This document shows positions 46,296 to 55,537 of a stretch of 64,000 nt of DNA, piece after piece. Both the position numbers and the translations under genes were made by a program. The notes beneath the pieces are model-generated. The model saw only the letters and a program-made list of their open reading frames with translations. It did no database searches and was not told where the DNA came from. The DNA is taken from assembly GCF_037479095.1 (NCBI RefSeq), contig NZ_JBBGZW010000001.1, forward strand, positions 3,968,001 to 4,032,000. Direction: 5' to 3'. The stretch's first letter is position 1, and the number at the start of each line of letters is the position of its first letter. The DNA is from Pantoea nemavictus (GTDB lineage Bacteria; Pseudomonadota; Gammaproteobacteria; Enterobacterales; Enterobacteriaceae).

Positions 46296-47336
46296 ATGAG
46301 CGATAAACTACGTGTCGGCCTAATCGGCTACGGTTTTGCCAGCAAAACCTTCCATGCACCCTTGATCGCCGGTACGCCGGATGTTGAGCTGGCGGCGATC
46401 TCAAGCAGCGATGCCAGCAAAGTTCATGCTGACTGGCCGTCAGTGCAGGTGGTTTCCGATCCACAGGCGCTGCTGGACGACCCGACACTGCAACTGATTG
46501 TTATTCCGACCCCGAATGACACCCATTTCCCCTTAGCCAAAGCGGCACTGAACGCCGGTAAACACGTGGTGGTTGATAAACCGTTTACCGTGACGTTGTC
46601 ACAAGCGCGTGAGCTGGATGCATTGGCAAAAGCCAAAGGTTTGCTGCTGTCGGTGTTCCATAACCGTCGCTGGGACAGTGATTTCCTGACGCTGAAAAAT
46701 CTGCTCAACGAAGGAACTCTGGGCGAAGTACGCTACTTTGAATCGCACTTTGATCGCTTCCGTCCGGAAGTGCGCCAGCGCTGGCGTGAGATGAAAGGCG
46801 CGGGCAGCGGTATCTGGTTCGATCTTGGACCGCACGTGCTGGACCAGGCGCTGCAGCTGTTTGGCACGCCAGTCGCCATCAACGTGGATATGGCCGAACT
46901 GCGTCCGGGCGCGCAAACCACCGATTACTTCCATGCGGTGCTTACCTATCCAACGCGTCGCGTGGTGCTGCATGCCAGCATGCTGGTGGCGGCGGAATCG
47001 GCACGCTTCGTGGTGCACGGCACCCGTGGCAGCTACGTCAAATACGGTCTGGATCCGCAGGAAGATCGGCTGAAAGCGGGTGAGCGTCCGCCACAGGAAG
47101 ATTGGGGCTATGACATGCGCAACGGCACGCTGACGCTGGCGGAAGGCGATGTGATGGTGGAGAAAGAGTTGCTGACATTGCCGGGTAACTATCCGGCGTA
47201 CTATGCCGGCATTCGCGATGCCATTGCCGGTACGGGTGCGAATCCGGTACACGCGGAAGAGGCGATTCAGGTGATGGAGTTGATCGAGCTGGGCTTGCAG
47301 TCCGCCGAAAAACGCCAGACGATGTCGTTGCGGTAA
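46296..47336 (+). CDS. ydgJ: YdgJ, Gfo/Idh/MocA-family oxidoreductase
   Basis: An NAD(P)-dependent oxidoreductase of unknown substrate, 346 residues as in E. coli YdgJ. The Rossmann start is LRVGLIGYGFASKTFHAPLI. The catalytic-lysine motif is GKHVVVDKPFTVTLSQAREL, and LSVFHNRRWDSDFLTLKNLL is conserved. ATG 46296, 7 bases after AGAGGA, is preferred; another ATG at 46290 is too close to the ribosome site. The gene marks the right edge of the inserted ara island. Confidence 0.93.
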   Translation: MSDKLRVGLIGYGFASKTFHAPLIAGTPDVELAAISSSDASKVHADWPSVQVVSDPQALLDDPTLQLIVIPTPNDTHFPLAKAALNAGKHVVVDKPFTVTLSQARELDALAKAKGLLLSVFHNRRWDSDFLTLKNLLNEGTLGEVRYFESHFDRFRPEVRQRWREMKGAGSGIWFDLGPHVLDQALQLFGTPVAINVDMAELRPGAQTTDYFHAVLTYPTRRVVLHASMLVAAESARFVVHGTRGSYVKYGLDPQEDRLKAGERPPQEDWGYDMRNGTLTLAEGDVMVEKELLTLPGNYPAYYAGIRDAIAGTGANPVHAEEAIQVMELIELGLQSAEKRQTMSLR

Positions 47337-47380
47337 TCGCTTACTACCTTTCCGTTGGGAACGCTGATACTCGCTTTACT

Positions 47381-47417
47381 CCCTCACCCCAACCCTCTCC
47401 CGCATGCGGGAGAGGGA
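47381..47417. repeat. CTCTCCCGC palindrome, copy C
   Basis: CCCTCACCCCAACCCTCTCC then CGCATGCGGGAGAGGGA. CCCTCTCCCGCATGCGGGAG plus AGGG (47393-47416) is a perfect 24-base palindrome. It sits between convergent ydgJ and add and probably terminates both. Confidence 0.8.
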
Positions 47418-47422
47418 ATGTT

Positions 47423-48421
47423 TTAGCCCGCTACGCGTGTGCGCAGCGCTGCTTTCTCTGCATCATTCAGAAACGCGATGGTCACGCCATTATCCTGTGC
47501 CTGACGCATCTCTTCAGCGCTCAATCCCGCCTGTGGCGCCGCCACTTCGTATTCATGAGCCAGTTCAACGCCCTGAACCGCCGGATCGTCAGTGTTGATG
47601 GTCGCCAGAATGCCGTGTTGCAGGAAGGTTTTCAGCGGATGATTGCTCAGCGACGACACGGTGCTGGTCTGAATATTCGAGGTCAGGCAAGATTCAATCC
47701 CAATACGCTGCTCGGCGAGGAAATCCATTAGCGCGCGATCTTCAATCGCCTTGACGCCGTGACCGATACGCTCAGCGCCCAGTTCACGAATCGCTTGCCA
47801 AATGCTTTCCGGACCCGCCGCTTCACCGGCGTGGACGGTAATGCGGAAGCCCGCATCGCGTGCCCGATTAAAGTGGCTCAGGAATTCGCTGCCCGGGAAG
47901 CCTAACTCATCGCCGGCCAGATCGACCGCAGTGATGCCATCGCGATGCGCCAGTAAGCCTTCCAGCTCACGCAGGCAGGCTTCCTCGCCAAAAGTACGGC
48001 TCATGATGCCCGTCAGGCGAACATCGACGCCGTATTGCGCAATACCGGCACGCACGCCGTCAATCACCGCTTCAACCACGCCGGCAATCGGCAGGTTGTG
48101 GGTCATCGCCATATAACCTGGTGAGAAGCGCAACTCCGCATAATGGATACCGGCACGCGCCGCATCCTCGACGTTTTCCAGCGCAATGCGACGGCAGGCA
48201 TCAAGATCGCCCAGCACTTTCACGCCCCAATCCAGTTTCTGCAGGAAGCTCACCAGATCCGGCTCGTTGGCGGTGACCTGCACATGCGGACGCAATGCAT
48301 CGAGTGAATCGGCGGGCAGCGCGAGATTATATTGGCGACCTAAATCGAGAATGGTTTGTGCGCGAATATTGCCATCAAGGTGGCGGTGGATATCGGTGAG
48401 GGGGAGTTTAAGATCAATCAT
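47423..48421 (-). CDS. add: Adenosine deaminase
   Basis: Add deaminates adenosine and deoxyadenosine to inosine in purine salvage. The 332-residue TIM-barrel enzyme (E. coli 333) has the zinc-binding HRHLDGN near the N-terminus and [17 protein letters not shown] with zinc His and catalytic Glu. The catalytic-His motif [12 protein letters not shown] and the zinc Asp in [12 protein letters not shown] complete the active site. It lies between ydgJ and malY, as in E. coli. No PUR box was seen at its start. Confidence 0.97.
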   Translation of the reverse strand: MIDLKLPLTDIHRHLDGNIRAQTILDLGRQYNLALPADSLDALRPHVQVTANEPDLVSFLQKLDWGVKVLGDLDACRRIALENVEDAARAGIHYAELRFSPGYMAMTHNLPIAGVVEAVIDGVRAGIAQYGVDVRLTGIMSRTFGEEACLRELEGLLAHRDGITAVDLAGDELGFPGSEFLSHFNRARDAGFRITVHAGEAAGPESIWQAIRELGAERIGHGVKAIEDRALMDFLAEQRIGIESCLTSNIQTSTVSSLSNHPLKTFLQHGILATINTDDPAVQGVELAHEYEVAAPQAGLSAEEMRQAQDNGVTIAFLNDAEKAALRTRVAG

Positions 48422-48503
48422 GGCGCACTCGCTTCAGTTTCATAAAGTGCAGAGGATTATAAAAACATCTTGCGCAACAGCGCCAGCGATTTGCGCAAAC
48501 AGT

Positions 48504-48533
48504 AAAACGGATGCTGAATTAATCAGCATCCGT
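48504..48533 (-). terminator. Intrinsic terminator after malY
   Basis: On the minus strand ACGGATGCTGA and TCAGCATCCGT form an 11-base-pair stem followed by TTTTAC, just after the malY stop. Confidence 0.8.
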
Positions 48534-48539
48534 CGCATT

Positions 48540-49718
48540 TTAGAACGATTTTAACCCGGCGATCAGACGATCCAGCCCGTCATCCAGTTTGCTACGCGGG
48601 CAACCGGCGTTGAGACGCAGATAACCGCGACTCGCCGCACCGTAGGTTGAACCGGGCATGATCGCCACCTTGTATTGATGTATCAGACGCTGTTGTAGTG
48701 CCTGTTCGTCCATGCCAAGTGGATTGAGATCGATCCACGCCAGATAGGTGGCGGCCGGTGGCTGCCAGTTGAGCGGCGGACACGCGGCATTCAGGCGCTG
48801 AGCGATGTGCTGCATATTGCCGCGCAGATAATGGCGCAATGCATCCAGCCACGGCGCGCCATTGCGATAAGCGGCAATGGTCGCGGCAACCGCCATAACC
48901 GCCGGTGAGGACAAGCCATCCTGCTGCTTCAAAGCGCGGAACCACGCCTGACGATCGCGCTCGTCAGGAATGATGCCCCAGGCGCCGGTCAGCGCCGGAA
49001 TGTTGAAGCTCTTGGAGGCCGAGGTAAATAGCACCCAATCAGATGCGGCAACCTTGCTCCACGGCGTATGACGCACATCACCCAGCACCATATCCATATG
49101 AATTTCATCGCTGATGACCTTGACGCCGTGCCGCTCGCACAGCATCGCCATCTGCTGCAACTCCTGCAATTGCCACACTTTTCCTGTTGGGTTATGTGGA
49201 CTGCAAAGCAGCATCACTTTGCAGCGCGGCCGTGCCAGTAACGTCTCCAGCTTTGCCATATCACAAACCCATTCGTTACCGTGACGCTGCAGCGGCAGCT
49301 CCAGTACGCTACGTTGATTGCCATTGATGGTGTGGTAGAACGCATCGTAGGCGGGCGTGTGGATCAGCACTTCATCGTCAGGCTGCGTCCAGTGGCGCAA
49401 CAGCTGCGCCACCATATAAATCACTGACGGGCCATAAACCAATGATTCTGCCGGGACTTCAGTATTAAATCGGCTGCGCATCCAGTGCTGCAGTGCGGCG
49501 AGAAAATCATCATGCTGCCAGCGGCTGTAACCGAAAACACCGTGGTCGAGTCGCTGCTGTAGCGCCTCGATGATGCAAGGCGCGGTGGCGAAGTCCATAT
49601 CGGAGATGGTGAAGGGCAGTAAGTCCGCCACGCCGAAGCGGTCGGCGACAAAATCCCACTGCGTGCACCAGCTGCCGTGGCGATCGACCACGCGATTGAA
49701 AGCGAAATCCTGCATCAT
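48540..49718 (-). CDS. malY: MalY, PLP-dependent cystathionine beta-lyase and maltose-system modulator
   Basis: MalY cleaves cystathionine and, in E. coli, also binds and inhibits the maltose activator MalT. The 392-residue protein (E. coli 390) is a fold-type I PLP enzyme. It has FTISDMDFATAPCIIEAL near the start, the cofactor Asn region SPHNPTGKVW, the internal-aldimine Lys in SASKSFNIPALTGAWG and the phosphate-binding Arg in YLRLNAGCPRSKL. Its ATG overlaps the malX stop by one base (TAATG), so translation is coupled. The malXY operon is repressed by MalI. Confidence 0.95.
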   Translation of the reverse strand: MMQDFAFNRVVDRHGSWCTQWDFVADRFGVADLLPFTISDMDFATAPCIIEALQQRLDHGVFGYSRWQHDDFLAALQHWMRSRFNTEVPAESLVYGPSVIYMVAQLLRHWTQPDDEVLIHTPAYDAFYHTINGNQRSVLELPLQRHGNEWVCDMAKLETLLARPRCKVMLLCSPHNPTGKVWQLQELQQMAMLCERHGVKVISDEIHMDMVLGDVRHTPWSKVAASDWVLFTSASKSFNIPALTGAWGIIPDERDRQAWFRALKQQDGLSSPAVMAVAATIAAYRNGAPWLDALRHYLRGNMQHIAQRLNAACPPLNWQPPAATYLAWIDLNPLGMDEQALQQRLIHQYKVAIMPGSTYGAASRGYLRLNAGCPRSKLDDGLDRLIAGLKSF

Positions 49719-51304
49719 TACACCGTTGCGCTCATCAGGTGCGCCATCTCATCTTTCACCGACTGTACCTGCGGCCCCATCACCACTTGCAGATTGGTGG
49801 CATTGACATGGACCACGCCAATCGCGCCGTTGGCTTTCAGTGTCGCATCATCCACCTTGCTCATATCGACCACGGTAATACGCAGACGCGTCAGGCAGTT
49901 ATCCAGCGAAGCGATGTTTTCAACGCCGCCCAGTGCCGACAGAATCGCTGGCGTATTAAAGCCAGATTTCCCCACGCTGGCACGGCTGACCTGCTGAGCC
50001 ACGCTGTTGGTCTCGATTTCGCGGCCCGGCGTTTTGATATTGAAGTGACTGATAGCAAAGCGGAAGATGGCGTAATAGCCCACGAACCACACTGCAGCAA
50101 TCACCGGCACCCAGTACCATTTGGTCGAGAGGCCGTGCAGTACGCCGAACACGAAGAAGTCGATGACGTTGCCGTCGGTGTTACCGATGGTCACGCCAAG
50201 CATCGCCATCACGGTAAAGCCTAAACCGGTCAACAGCGCGTGGATGAGATACAGCACCGGCGCGACGAACAGGAACAGGAACTCCAGCGGTTCAGTGGTG
50301 CCGCCTACTACGCAGGCCACCACGCCAGAAATCAGCAGCCCTTTAATTTTATGACGATTTTCCGGACGGGCGCAGTGATACATGGCTAAAGCCGCACCGG
50401 GCAAACCACCGAGGAAGGCCGGCATTTTACCCTGAGACAGGAAACGCGTGGCGCTCTCGGCAAAGCCGTGCGTATCCGCACAGGCCAGCTGCGCCTGGAA
50501 AATGGTTAACGCGCCGCTGACGCTTTTCCCGCACACATCCAGCGTGCCGCCGGCATCGGTGAAGCGAATGATCGCCACCAGAATGTGCTGTAAACCAAAC
50601 GGCAATAGCAAACGTTCACCGGTACCGAAGATCATTGGGCCAAATTCACCGGCGCTGTTGATTACCCAGCCAAGACCGGTAATCGCGCGGGCGAAGAAAG
50701 GCCAAATCAGCGGAACCACTAAGCCCAGCACGCCCATTGCCATTGCCGTGACGATCGGCACAAAACGCGTACCGCCGAAGAAGGCCAGCGCATCCGGTAG
50801 GCGAATGTTGTGGAAACGCTCGTGCAGCCAGAACACCACGATGCCGACGATCACCGCGCCGAGAATCCCGGTGTCAATCGATTGAATGCCGAGGATGTTT
50901 TGCACGTTGTTGGCTTTCAGCACCGCCGCATCGGTGGTCGGCAGAATGCCATTGATATTGAGCCAGAAGTTGATACTCAGGTTCAGCACCGCATAACCGA
51001 CAAAACCGGCAAACGCCGCTACGCCTTTATTCTCGCGCGCCATACCGAGTGGAATGGCAATCGCAAACATTACCGGCAGATAGCTGAAAGCAAATGACCC
51101 GATTTTCGCCAGCCAGATAAACAGGTATTGCAGGAAAGGCTGATCGAGCAGAGGAATCAGCGTCAGAACGTCGTGGCTGCTGAGCGAACTGCCGATCCCC
51201 AGCAAAATGCCGCAAAACGACAGCAGCGCAACGGGCAACATAAAGGTTTTACCCAGACTTTGGAAAAACTCCCAAAGTGACATTTTCGGGCGGGTGGCGG
51301 ACAT
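49718..51304 (-). CDS. malX: MalX, PTS enzyme IICB component
   Basis: A PTS permease of the glucose family that can carry glucose and maltose in E. coli. The 528-residue protein (E. coli 530) has the IIC membrane domain (about residues 10-425; LWEFFQSLGKTFMLPVALLS, GGTTEPLEFLFLFVAPVLY) and a C-terminal IIB domain with the phosphorylated Cys in SLDNCLTRLRI. ATG 51304, after AGGAG, is chosen over the upstream in-frame ATG 51346, which lies next to the MalI operator. It is divergent from malI and followed by malY. Confidence 0.95.
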   Translation of the reverse strand: MSATRPKMSLWEFFQSLGKTFMLPVALLSFCGILLGIGSSLSSHDVLTLIPLLDQPFLQYLFIWLAKIGSFAFSYLPVMFAIAIPLGMARENKGVAAFAGFVGYAVLNLSINFWLNINGILPTTDAAVLKANNVQNILGIQSIDTGILGAVIVGIVVFWLHERFHNIRLPDALAFFGGTRFVPIVTAMAMGVLGLVVPLIWPFFARAITGLGWVINSAGEFGPMIFGTGERLLLPFGLQHILVAIIRFTDAGGTLDVCGKSVSGALTIFQAQLACADTHGFAESATRFLSQGKMPAFLGGLPGAALAMYHCARPENRHKIKGLLISGVVACVVGGTTEPLEFLFLFVAPVLYLIHALLTGLGFTVMAMLGVTIGNTDGNVIDFFVFGVLHGLSTKWYWVPVIAAVWFVGYYAIFRFAISHFNIKTPGREIETNSVAQQVSRASVGKSGFNTPAILSALGGVENIASLDNCLTRLRITVVDMSKVDDATLKANGAIGVVHVNATNLQVVMGPQVQSVKDEMAHLMSATV

Positions 51305-51350
51305 AGGATCTCCTGGCAAAAAAGTGAAAGGCTTCAAGGTGGTCAAGGAT

Positions 51351-51366
51351 GATAAAACGTTTTACC
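51351..51366. promoter_or_regulatory. MalI operator of malXY
   Basis: GATAAAACGTTTTACC differs by one base from the E. coli MalI operator GATAAAACGTTTTATC. It lies 47 bases before malX. Confidence 0.85.
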
Positions 51367-51429
51367 ACTTTTTTTTGTGGCTATAATCACAAAGAGTGAC
51401 TAATCGCAGACTTTATTTTTGATGAAATC

Positions 51430-51445
51430 AGTGTAACGTTTTATC
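51430..51445. promoter_or_regulatory. MalI operator of malI
   Basis: AGTGTAACGTTTTATC keeps the AACGTTTTATC core but has a poor left arm. It lies 33 bases before malI, fitting autorepression, as in E. coli where both promoters carry one operator each. Confidence 0.7.
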
Positions 51446-51477
51446 TCTTTGTTTTTGCTCGTCGGTAACGGAACACT

Positions 51478-52506
51478 ATGTCCCAGCAGAAAACCACTAT
51501 TCATGATGTGGCATTGGTCGCCGGGGTTTCGGTCTCTACCGTGTCGTTGGTGTTATCAGGAAAAGGGCGCATCTCGCCCGCCACCGCCACACGCGTCAAT
51601 CAAGCGATTGAGCAGCTTGGCTATGTACGAAATCGCTCTGCATCCATCTTGCGCGGCGGAGAAAGTGGCGTCATCGGCTTGATTGTGCGCGATCTTAGCC
51701 AGCCCTTTTATGCCGCAATGACCGCCGGACTCAGCGAAATACTGGAGCAGCAGGGCAAAGTGCTGGTGTTGACACAAAGCGGTCAGCATGGACAGCATCT
51801 TAAACGCTGTTTTGACACACTGGTGGCGCAGGGAGCGGAGGGCATTGTGCTGGGCGGCGCGGTGGCGCAGGCGGAAACGCTGGTACCGCTAGCACAAGAG
51901 CAGAACATCGCCTTGGTCTGCGCCGCGCGCGCCAGCAGTTTGGACAATGTCGATTCGTTACGTCCCGACAACAGCCAGGCGGCACGCATCGCCACCGAAT
52001 ATCTGATTCGCCAGGGTCATCAGCGTATCGCCTGGATGGGCGGATTAGGATCGTCACTGACGCGAGCGGAGCGGATTGGCGGCTATTGCGCTACCTTGCT
52101 GCAATATGGCTTGCCGTTTCGATCCGACTGGATCATTGAGTGCGATGATCGCCAGCAAAGCGTGTCGGCGTTGACGCTGGCATTGCTGCGCCAGCATCCC
52201 GGCATCACCGCAATTCTGGCGCATAACGGCAGCACCGCGCTCGGCTGTTACTTCGGGGCGTTACGCTGTGGGCGAACCTTTGGCGAAGGCGCGGTAGACA
52301 GTTATTACACCCAGCAGCTGGCGCTGGTGGGCTTCAACGACGATCCGCAGCGAGAATTACACGATCCCACCATGACTTTTGTCAGTAGCGAAGCGCGGGA
52401 TGTGGGGCGGCGTGCAGCGGAGAGAATGTTGCAAAGGCTGCTGCAGCCAGAGGCGGAAATTCAGAGTTTGATCGTACCGCCGCAATTGATGCGCGGAGAA
52501 GCGTAA
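51478..52506 (+). CDS. malI: MalI, LacI-family repressor of malXY
   Basis: A 342-residue LacI/GalR-type repressor with the E. coli length. The HTH TIHDVALVAGVSVSTVSLVL is followed by the hinge and an effector domain with GVIGLIVRDLSQPFYAAMTA, RIAWMGGLGSSLTRAERIGG and LVGFNDDPQ. The natural inducer is unknown. It is divergent from malX, with two MalI-type operators in the 173-base gap. Confidence 0.95.
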   Translation: MSQQKTTIHDVALVAGVSVSTVSLVLSGKGRISPATATRVNQAIEQLGYVRNRSASILRGGESGVIGLIVRDLSQPFYAAMTAGLSEILEQQGKVLVLTQSGQHGQHLKRCFDTLVAQGAEGIVLGGAVAQAETLVPLAQEQNIALVCAARASSLDNVDSLRPDNSQAARIATEYLIRQGHQRIAWMGGLGSSLTRAERIGGYCATLLQYGLPFRSDWIIECDDRQQSVSALTLALLRQHPGITAILAHNGSTALGCYFGALRCGRTFGEGAVDSYYTQQLALVGFNDDPQRELHDPTMTFVSSEARDVGRRAAERMLQRLLQPEAEIQSLIVPPQLMRGEA

Positions 52507-52526
52507 GGGCGGCCAGGCGGCCGCCC
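52507..52526. terminator. GC-rich hairpin between convergent malI and ydgA
   Basis: GGGCGGCC-AGGC-GGCCGCCC directly after the malI stop. No T-run on either side; possible factor-dependent terminator. Confidence 0.45.
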
Positions 52527-52534
52527 ACAAGAGA

Positions 52535-54034
52535 TTACTCCGGCATACCTTCGCTGGTTGGCGCACCCAGCATATAGCGTGACAGGAACTGCTCCAGCGT
52601 CATCTTGTCGCCATTCATGGTGACCTGACCGTTGCCGTACTGCAGGCTGGTGACGATGTTGTCATCCTGCTGCTGTGTCAGACGGAACATCTGGCCCATC
52701 GCGGCTAAGCCTTTCACCTGCTGATCCGCCAGCTTCTGCGCATCATCGCCCTGATATCCCTCCGCCAGACCGACATGACGCATGGTTTCCGTGGCCATCG
52801 GCATATTGATGGTCAGTTTACCGTCGAGGTTTTTCAACACGCGATCTACCGCGGCACCCAAACTCTGCGCTTCACCGGTCACGGTGGCCGGATCGTTAAA
52901 GCCCAGGTTCAGATTGAAGCTGCTCTCGCCCTTGTCATTTTTCCAGCTCAGCGGCGCAATGCTTAAGGTTGGCGAGCCTTTTAACAGCGTTGGCAGGTTA
53001 TTACGCAGGATGGTTTGCACGCTGGCCTGATAGCGAATCGGATCTTCCGCTACGCCCGGCTGGCTTAGCAGATCTTGCATCTGGGCGTTGTAGGTGTCGG
53101 AGAAGGCTTTCACTGCCTGCGCATCGAATTGCGCGAAGGTCATCGCCAGTTTGGCTTCACCAAATGGCTGCTTCTGCAGGGTAATTTTGTCAACGTTCAC
53201 GTCCAGCTTGCCGCCAATCTTGCCCTCTTTATTATCAAAGGAAGAGGTGGTTTTCAGCTTCTCCAGCGAGAGACCTTCCTGGCCGTTGATGCTGGCGTTT
53301 AGCTTATCCAGAGAGATGGATTGATCGCCAACGCGCACGCCTTCCGGGCTGAGATGCGTATCGCCGCTGAGTTTCAGGCCATTCAAGGTGAACAGCACCG
53401 GCATGTCGACCTGATTTTTACTGGTCACCGCGATGCTGGAGAAGTCGCCGTCCAGACTAACCTTATCGCCTTTGCTATCGGCGCTGATATTCAGCGAACC
53501 GCCGTTGGTCGCCAGACGATCGCCCGTTTGCGCATTGTTGTAATCCACCGCCAGCAGCGTGAGATCGGTATCGGTCGCGCCACTGTAGCCCACGCGCGTA
53601 TCGGCATTAACCAGCGATTTACCGTTGGTCAATTCAAACAGTTTCTTCACCGCATCGGTGTTTTCCAGTTCGGTATGCACTGATGCCATACTTGGGATCA
53701 GGCTGCCACGTTTCAGCTGGGCTAACGGGAAAGGACCGTGATCGATGGTCTCGTTCAGCACGATGCTTTGACCAGGCTTCAACAGCGGATTGTCATTGGT
53801 TTGCGAGCTGGCCTGCACCACCAGTTTGGTCTTGCTGCTGAACACGCCACGCTGATAATCCTGATAGCTCAGCGTCAAACGGCTATTGGGCGCGTAAGCA
53901 TTCAGCTGCGCATTGGCATTCTGCAACATCTCATCCATGTGGCTTTCCAGTTGTTTACCGGTAAACCATGAAGCACCAGTCCAAATCACGCCGAGCGCCA
54001 CAATCACACCTACGGCAACCTTGGTCTTTTTCAT
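52535..54034 (-). CDS. ydgA: YdgA, DUF945 family protein
   Basis: A 499-residue protein (E. coli YdgA 502) of the DUF945 family; its function is not established. One N-terminal membrane helix (KVAVGVIVALGVIWTGASWF) anchors a large periplasmic domain rich in beta structure, with repeated asparagine/aspartate/glycine patterns such as LNISADSKGDKVSLDGDFSS. YQDYQRGVFSSKTKL is typical of the family start. It lies between malI and manA, as in E. coli, with a terminator upstream for manA. Confidence 0.9.
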   Translation of the reverse strand: MKKTKVAVGVIVALGVIWTGASWFTGKQLESHMDEMLQNANAQLNAYAPNSRLTLSYQDYQRGVFSSKTKLVVQASSQTNDNPLLKPGQSIVLNETIDHGPFPLAQLKRGSLIPSMASVHTELENTDAVKKLFELTNGKSLVNADTRVGYSGATDTDLTLLAVDYNNAQTGDRLATNGGSLNISADSKGDKVSLDGDFSSIAVTSKNQVDMPVLFTLNGLKLSGDTHLSPEGVRVGDQSISLDKLNASINGQEGLSLEKLKTTSSFDNKEGKIGGKLDVNVDKITLQKQPFGEAKLAMTFAQFDAQAVKAFSDTYNAQMQDLLSQPGVAEDPIRYQASVQTILRNNLPTLLKGSPTLSIAPLSWKNDKGESSFNLNLGFNDPATVTGEAQSLGAAVDRVLKNLDGKLTINMPMATETMRHVGLAEGYQGDDAQKLADQQVKGLAAMGQMFRLTQQQDDNIVTSLQYGNGQVTMNGDKMTLEQFLSRYMLGAPTSEGMPE

Positions 54035-54094
54035 CGCTGTGTCGTCCTTATCCTTGCGTCCGCACGCCGCTGGTCGGTGCGCGACGGGTGAAGA

Positions 54095-54114
54095 AAAACG
54101 CCCGCAGGCGTTTT
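54095..54114 (-). terminator. Intrinsic terminator after manA
   Basis: On the minus strand AAAACGCC-TGCG-GGCGTTTT with further T after the stem (GGCGTTTTTC). It lies 51 bases after the manA stop. Confidence 0.75.
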
Positions 54115-54164
54115 AAATTAATAGTTTGAAAGAATAGCAGTTAATGCTGCAAGCGTCAGCCGGA

Positions 54165-55340
54165 TCAGTCCAGCGTATTAAACACGCGCGCCAGTCGTCC
54201 GGTACCTGCTGCGCTCACCGGTGACTCGTTGGCGGCGACAAAACAGGATTCACCCGGCTTCAGCACCAGTTGTTGACCAGACTTCTCAATCACCGCCTGG
54301 CCTTCGATACAGAACAGCAGGGCAGCACTGTTTTGCGCCAGGGCCTGCGGCGCAGCTGACAGCGCATGGATAGCGAAGGCAAAATCCTCCACTGGAATCG
54401 GGAAGTTCAGCGTTTCGCCGTCGCGCTGCGGTTGCGTCAGCAGCGTCGCCGCCGGTTTTGCATGGAATTTCAGGTTAGCCAGCAATTCCGGGATATCGAT
54501 AAACTTCGGCGTCAGACCGGCGCGTAGCACGTTATCGGAGTTCGCCATCACTTCCAGCGCCACGCCTTTTAAATAGGCGTGTGGCGTTTCGGCGAACAGG
54601 AACATCGCTTCGCCCGGCTGCAGCGTGATCACATTCAGCAGCAGCGGGGAAAACAGGCCGCTGTCATCGGGATAATCGGCGGCAATGGATTTGATGGTTT
54701 GCCACGGCTCGCCTTCACGGGAATTGAGCGCCGATTTCAACACGCCAATCGCGCGTGATTTAGCCTCATTTTTCAACGACAGCAGGGTGGCGAACAGTTT
54801 TGCCAGATTGGCTTCGTTGGCATTCTCCAGGAAGTGGGCGATTTGCGGATGCGCGCCAGCGACCGGTTCCAGCAGCGAGACAATCTCATGCAGCTCGCGG
54901 AAACCGTTCATCGCCTGGAAGGGCGTCAATGCATACACCAACTCCGGCTTATGATTGGCATCTTTATAGTTACGTTCGGCGGCGCTCAGTGGAATGCCGG
55001 CGGCATTTTCTAGCGCAAAGCCCTGCTCGGCGGCGGCTTTACTTGGATGCACCTGAATCGACAGCGGCTGTTCGGCACACAGCACTTTAAACAGGAACGG
55101 CAGCTCGCCAAAACGCTCAGCGACGGCTTTGCCCAGCGTGGCCACTTTATCCGCATCGATCACATCGCGCAGCGAACGCGCTTCACCGTTTACGTCAACG
55201 GTGGAAGGACTTTTTGGGTGCGCGCCCATCCACAGCTCGGCCATTGGCAACCCCTGCGGATTTTCGATGCCGTAAAGTTTGGTCAGCGCAGTTTTGCTGC
55301 CCCAGGCGTAATTTTGCAGCGAATTGTTCAATTTTTGCAT
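54165..55340 (-). CDS. manA: Mannose-6-phosphate isomerase
   Basis: ManA interconverts mannose-6-phosphate and fructose-6-phosphate, feeding mannose into glycolysis and supplying GDP-mannose for polysaccharides. The 391 residues equal the E. coli length. The zinc ligands are visible: Gln96 and His98 in QPLSIQVHPSKA, Glu133 in NHKPELVYALTPF, and the histidine in FAETPHAYLKGVALEVMANS. The sequence YAWGSKTALTKLYG opens the cupin fold. It is divergent from fumC; fumA, which lies between them in E. coli, is absent. Confidence 0.96.
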   Translation of the reverse strand: MQKLNNSLQNYAWGSKTALTKLYGIENPQGLPMAELWMGAHPKSPSTVDVNGEARSLRDVIDADKVATLGKAVAERFGELPFLFKVLCAEQPLSIQVHPSKAAAEQGFALENAAGIPLSAAERNYKDANHKPELVYALTPFQAMNGFRELHEIVSLLEPVAGAHPQIAHFLENANEANLAKLFATLLSLKNEAKSRAIGVLKSALNSREGEPWQTIKSIAADYPDDSGLFSPLLLNVITLQPGEAMFLFAETPHAYLKGVALEVMANSDNVLRAGLTPKFIDIPELLANLKFHAKPAATLLTQPQRDGETLNFPIPVEDFAFAIHALSAAPQALAQNSAALLFCIEGQAVIEKSGQQLVLKPGESCFVAANESPVSAAGTGRLARVFNTLD

Positions 55341-55537
55341 CGTTTACCCTTAATAACCGTAAGTAAATAAGCGTATTAAAGCAGAAAGTGCCATAGAAAA
55401 TACACGAACAAGTGCAATAAACGCGATAGGCTCGCATAATGTTAAATTCTTGTATGTGACAATCTTGCTCGCTCAACGGCGTCGCGGGAAGGCGTTTAGA
55501 GCGGAAACCTCAAAATCTGAGCTAAGGAGACGTAGTC

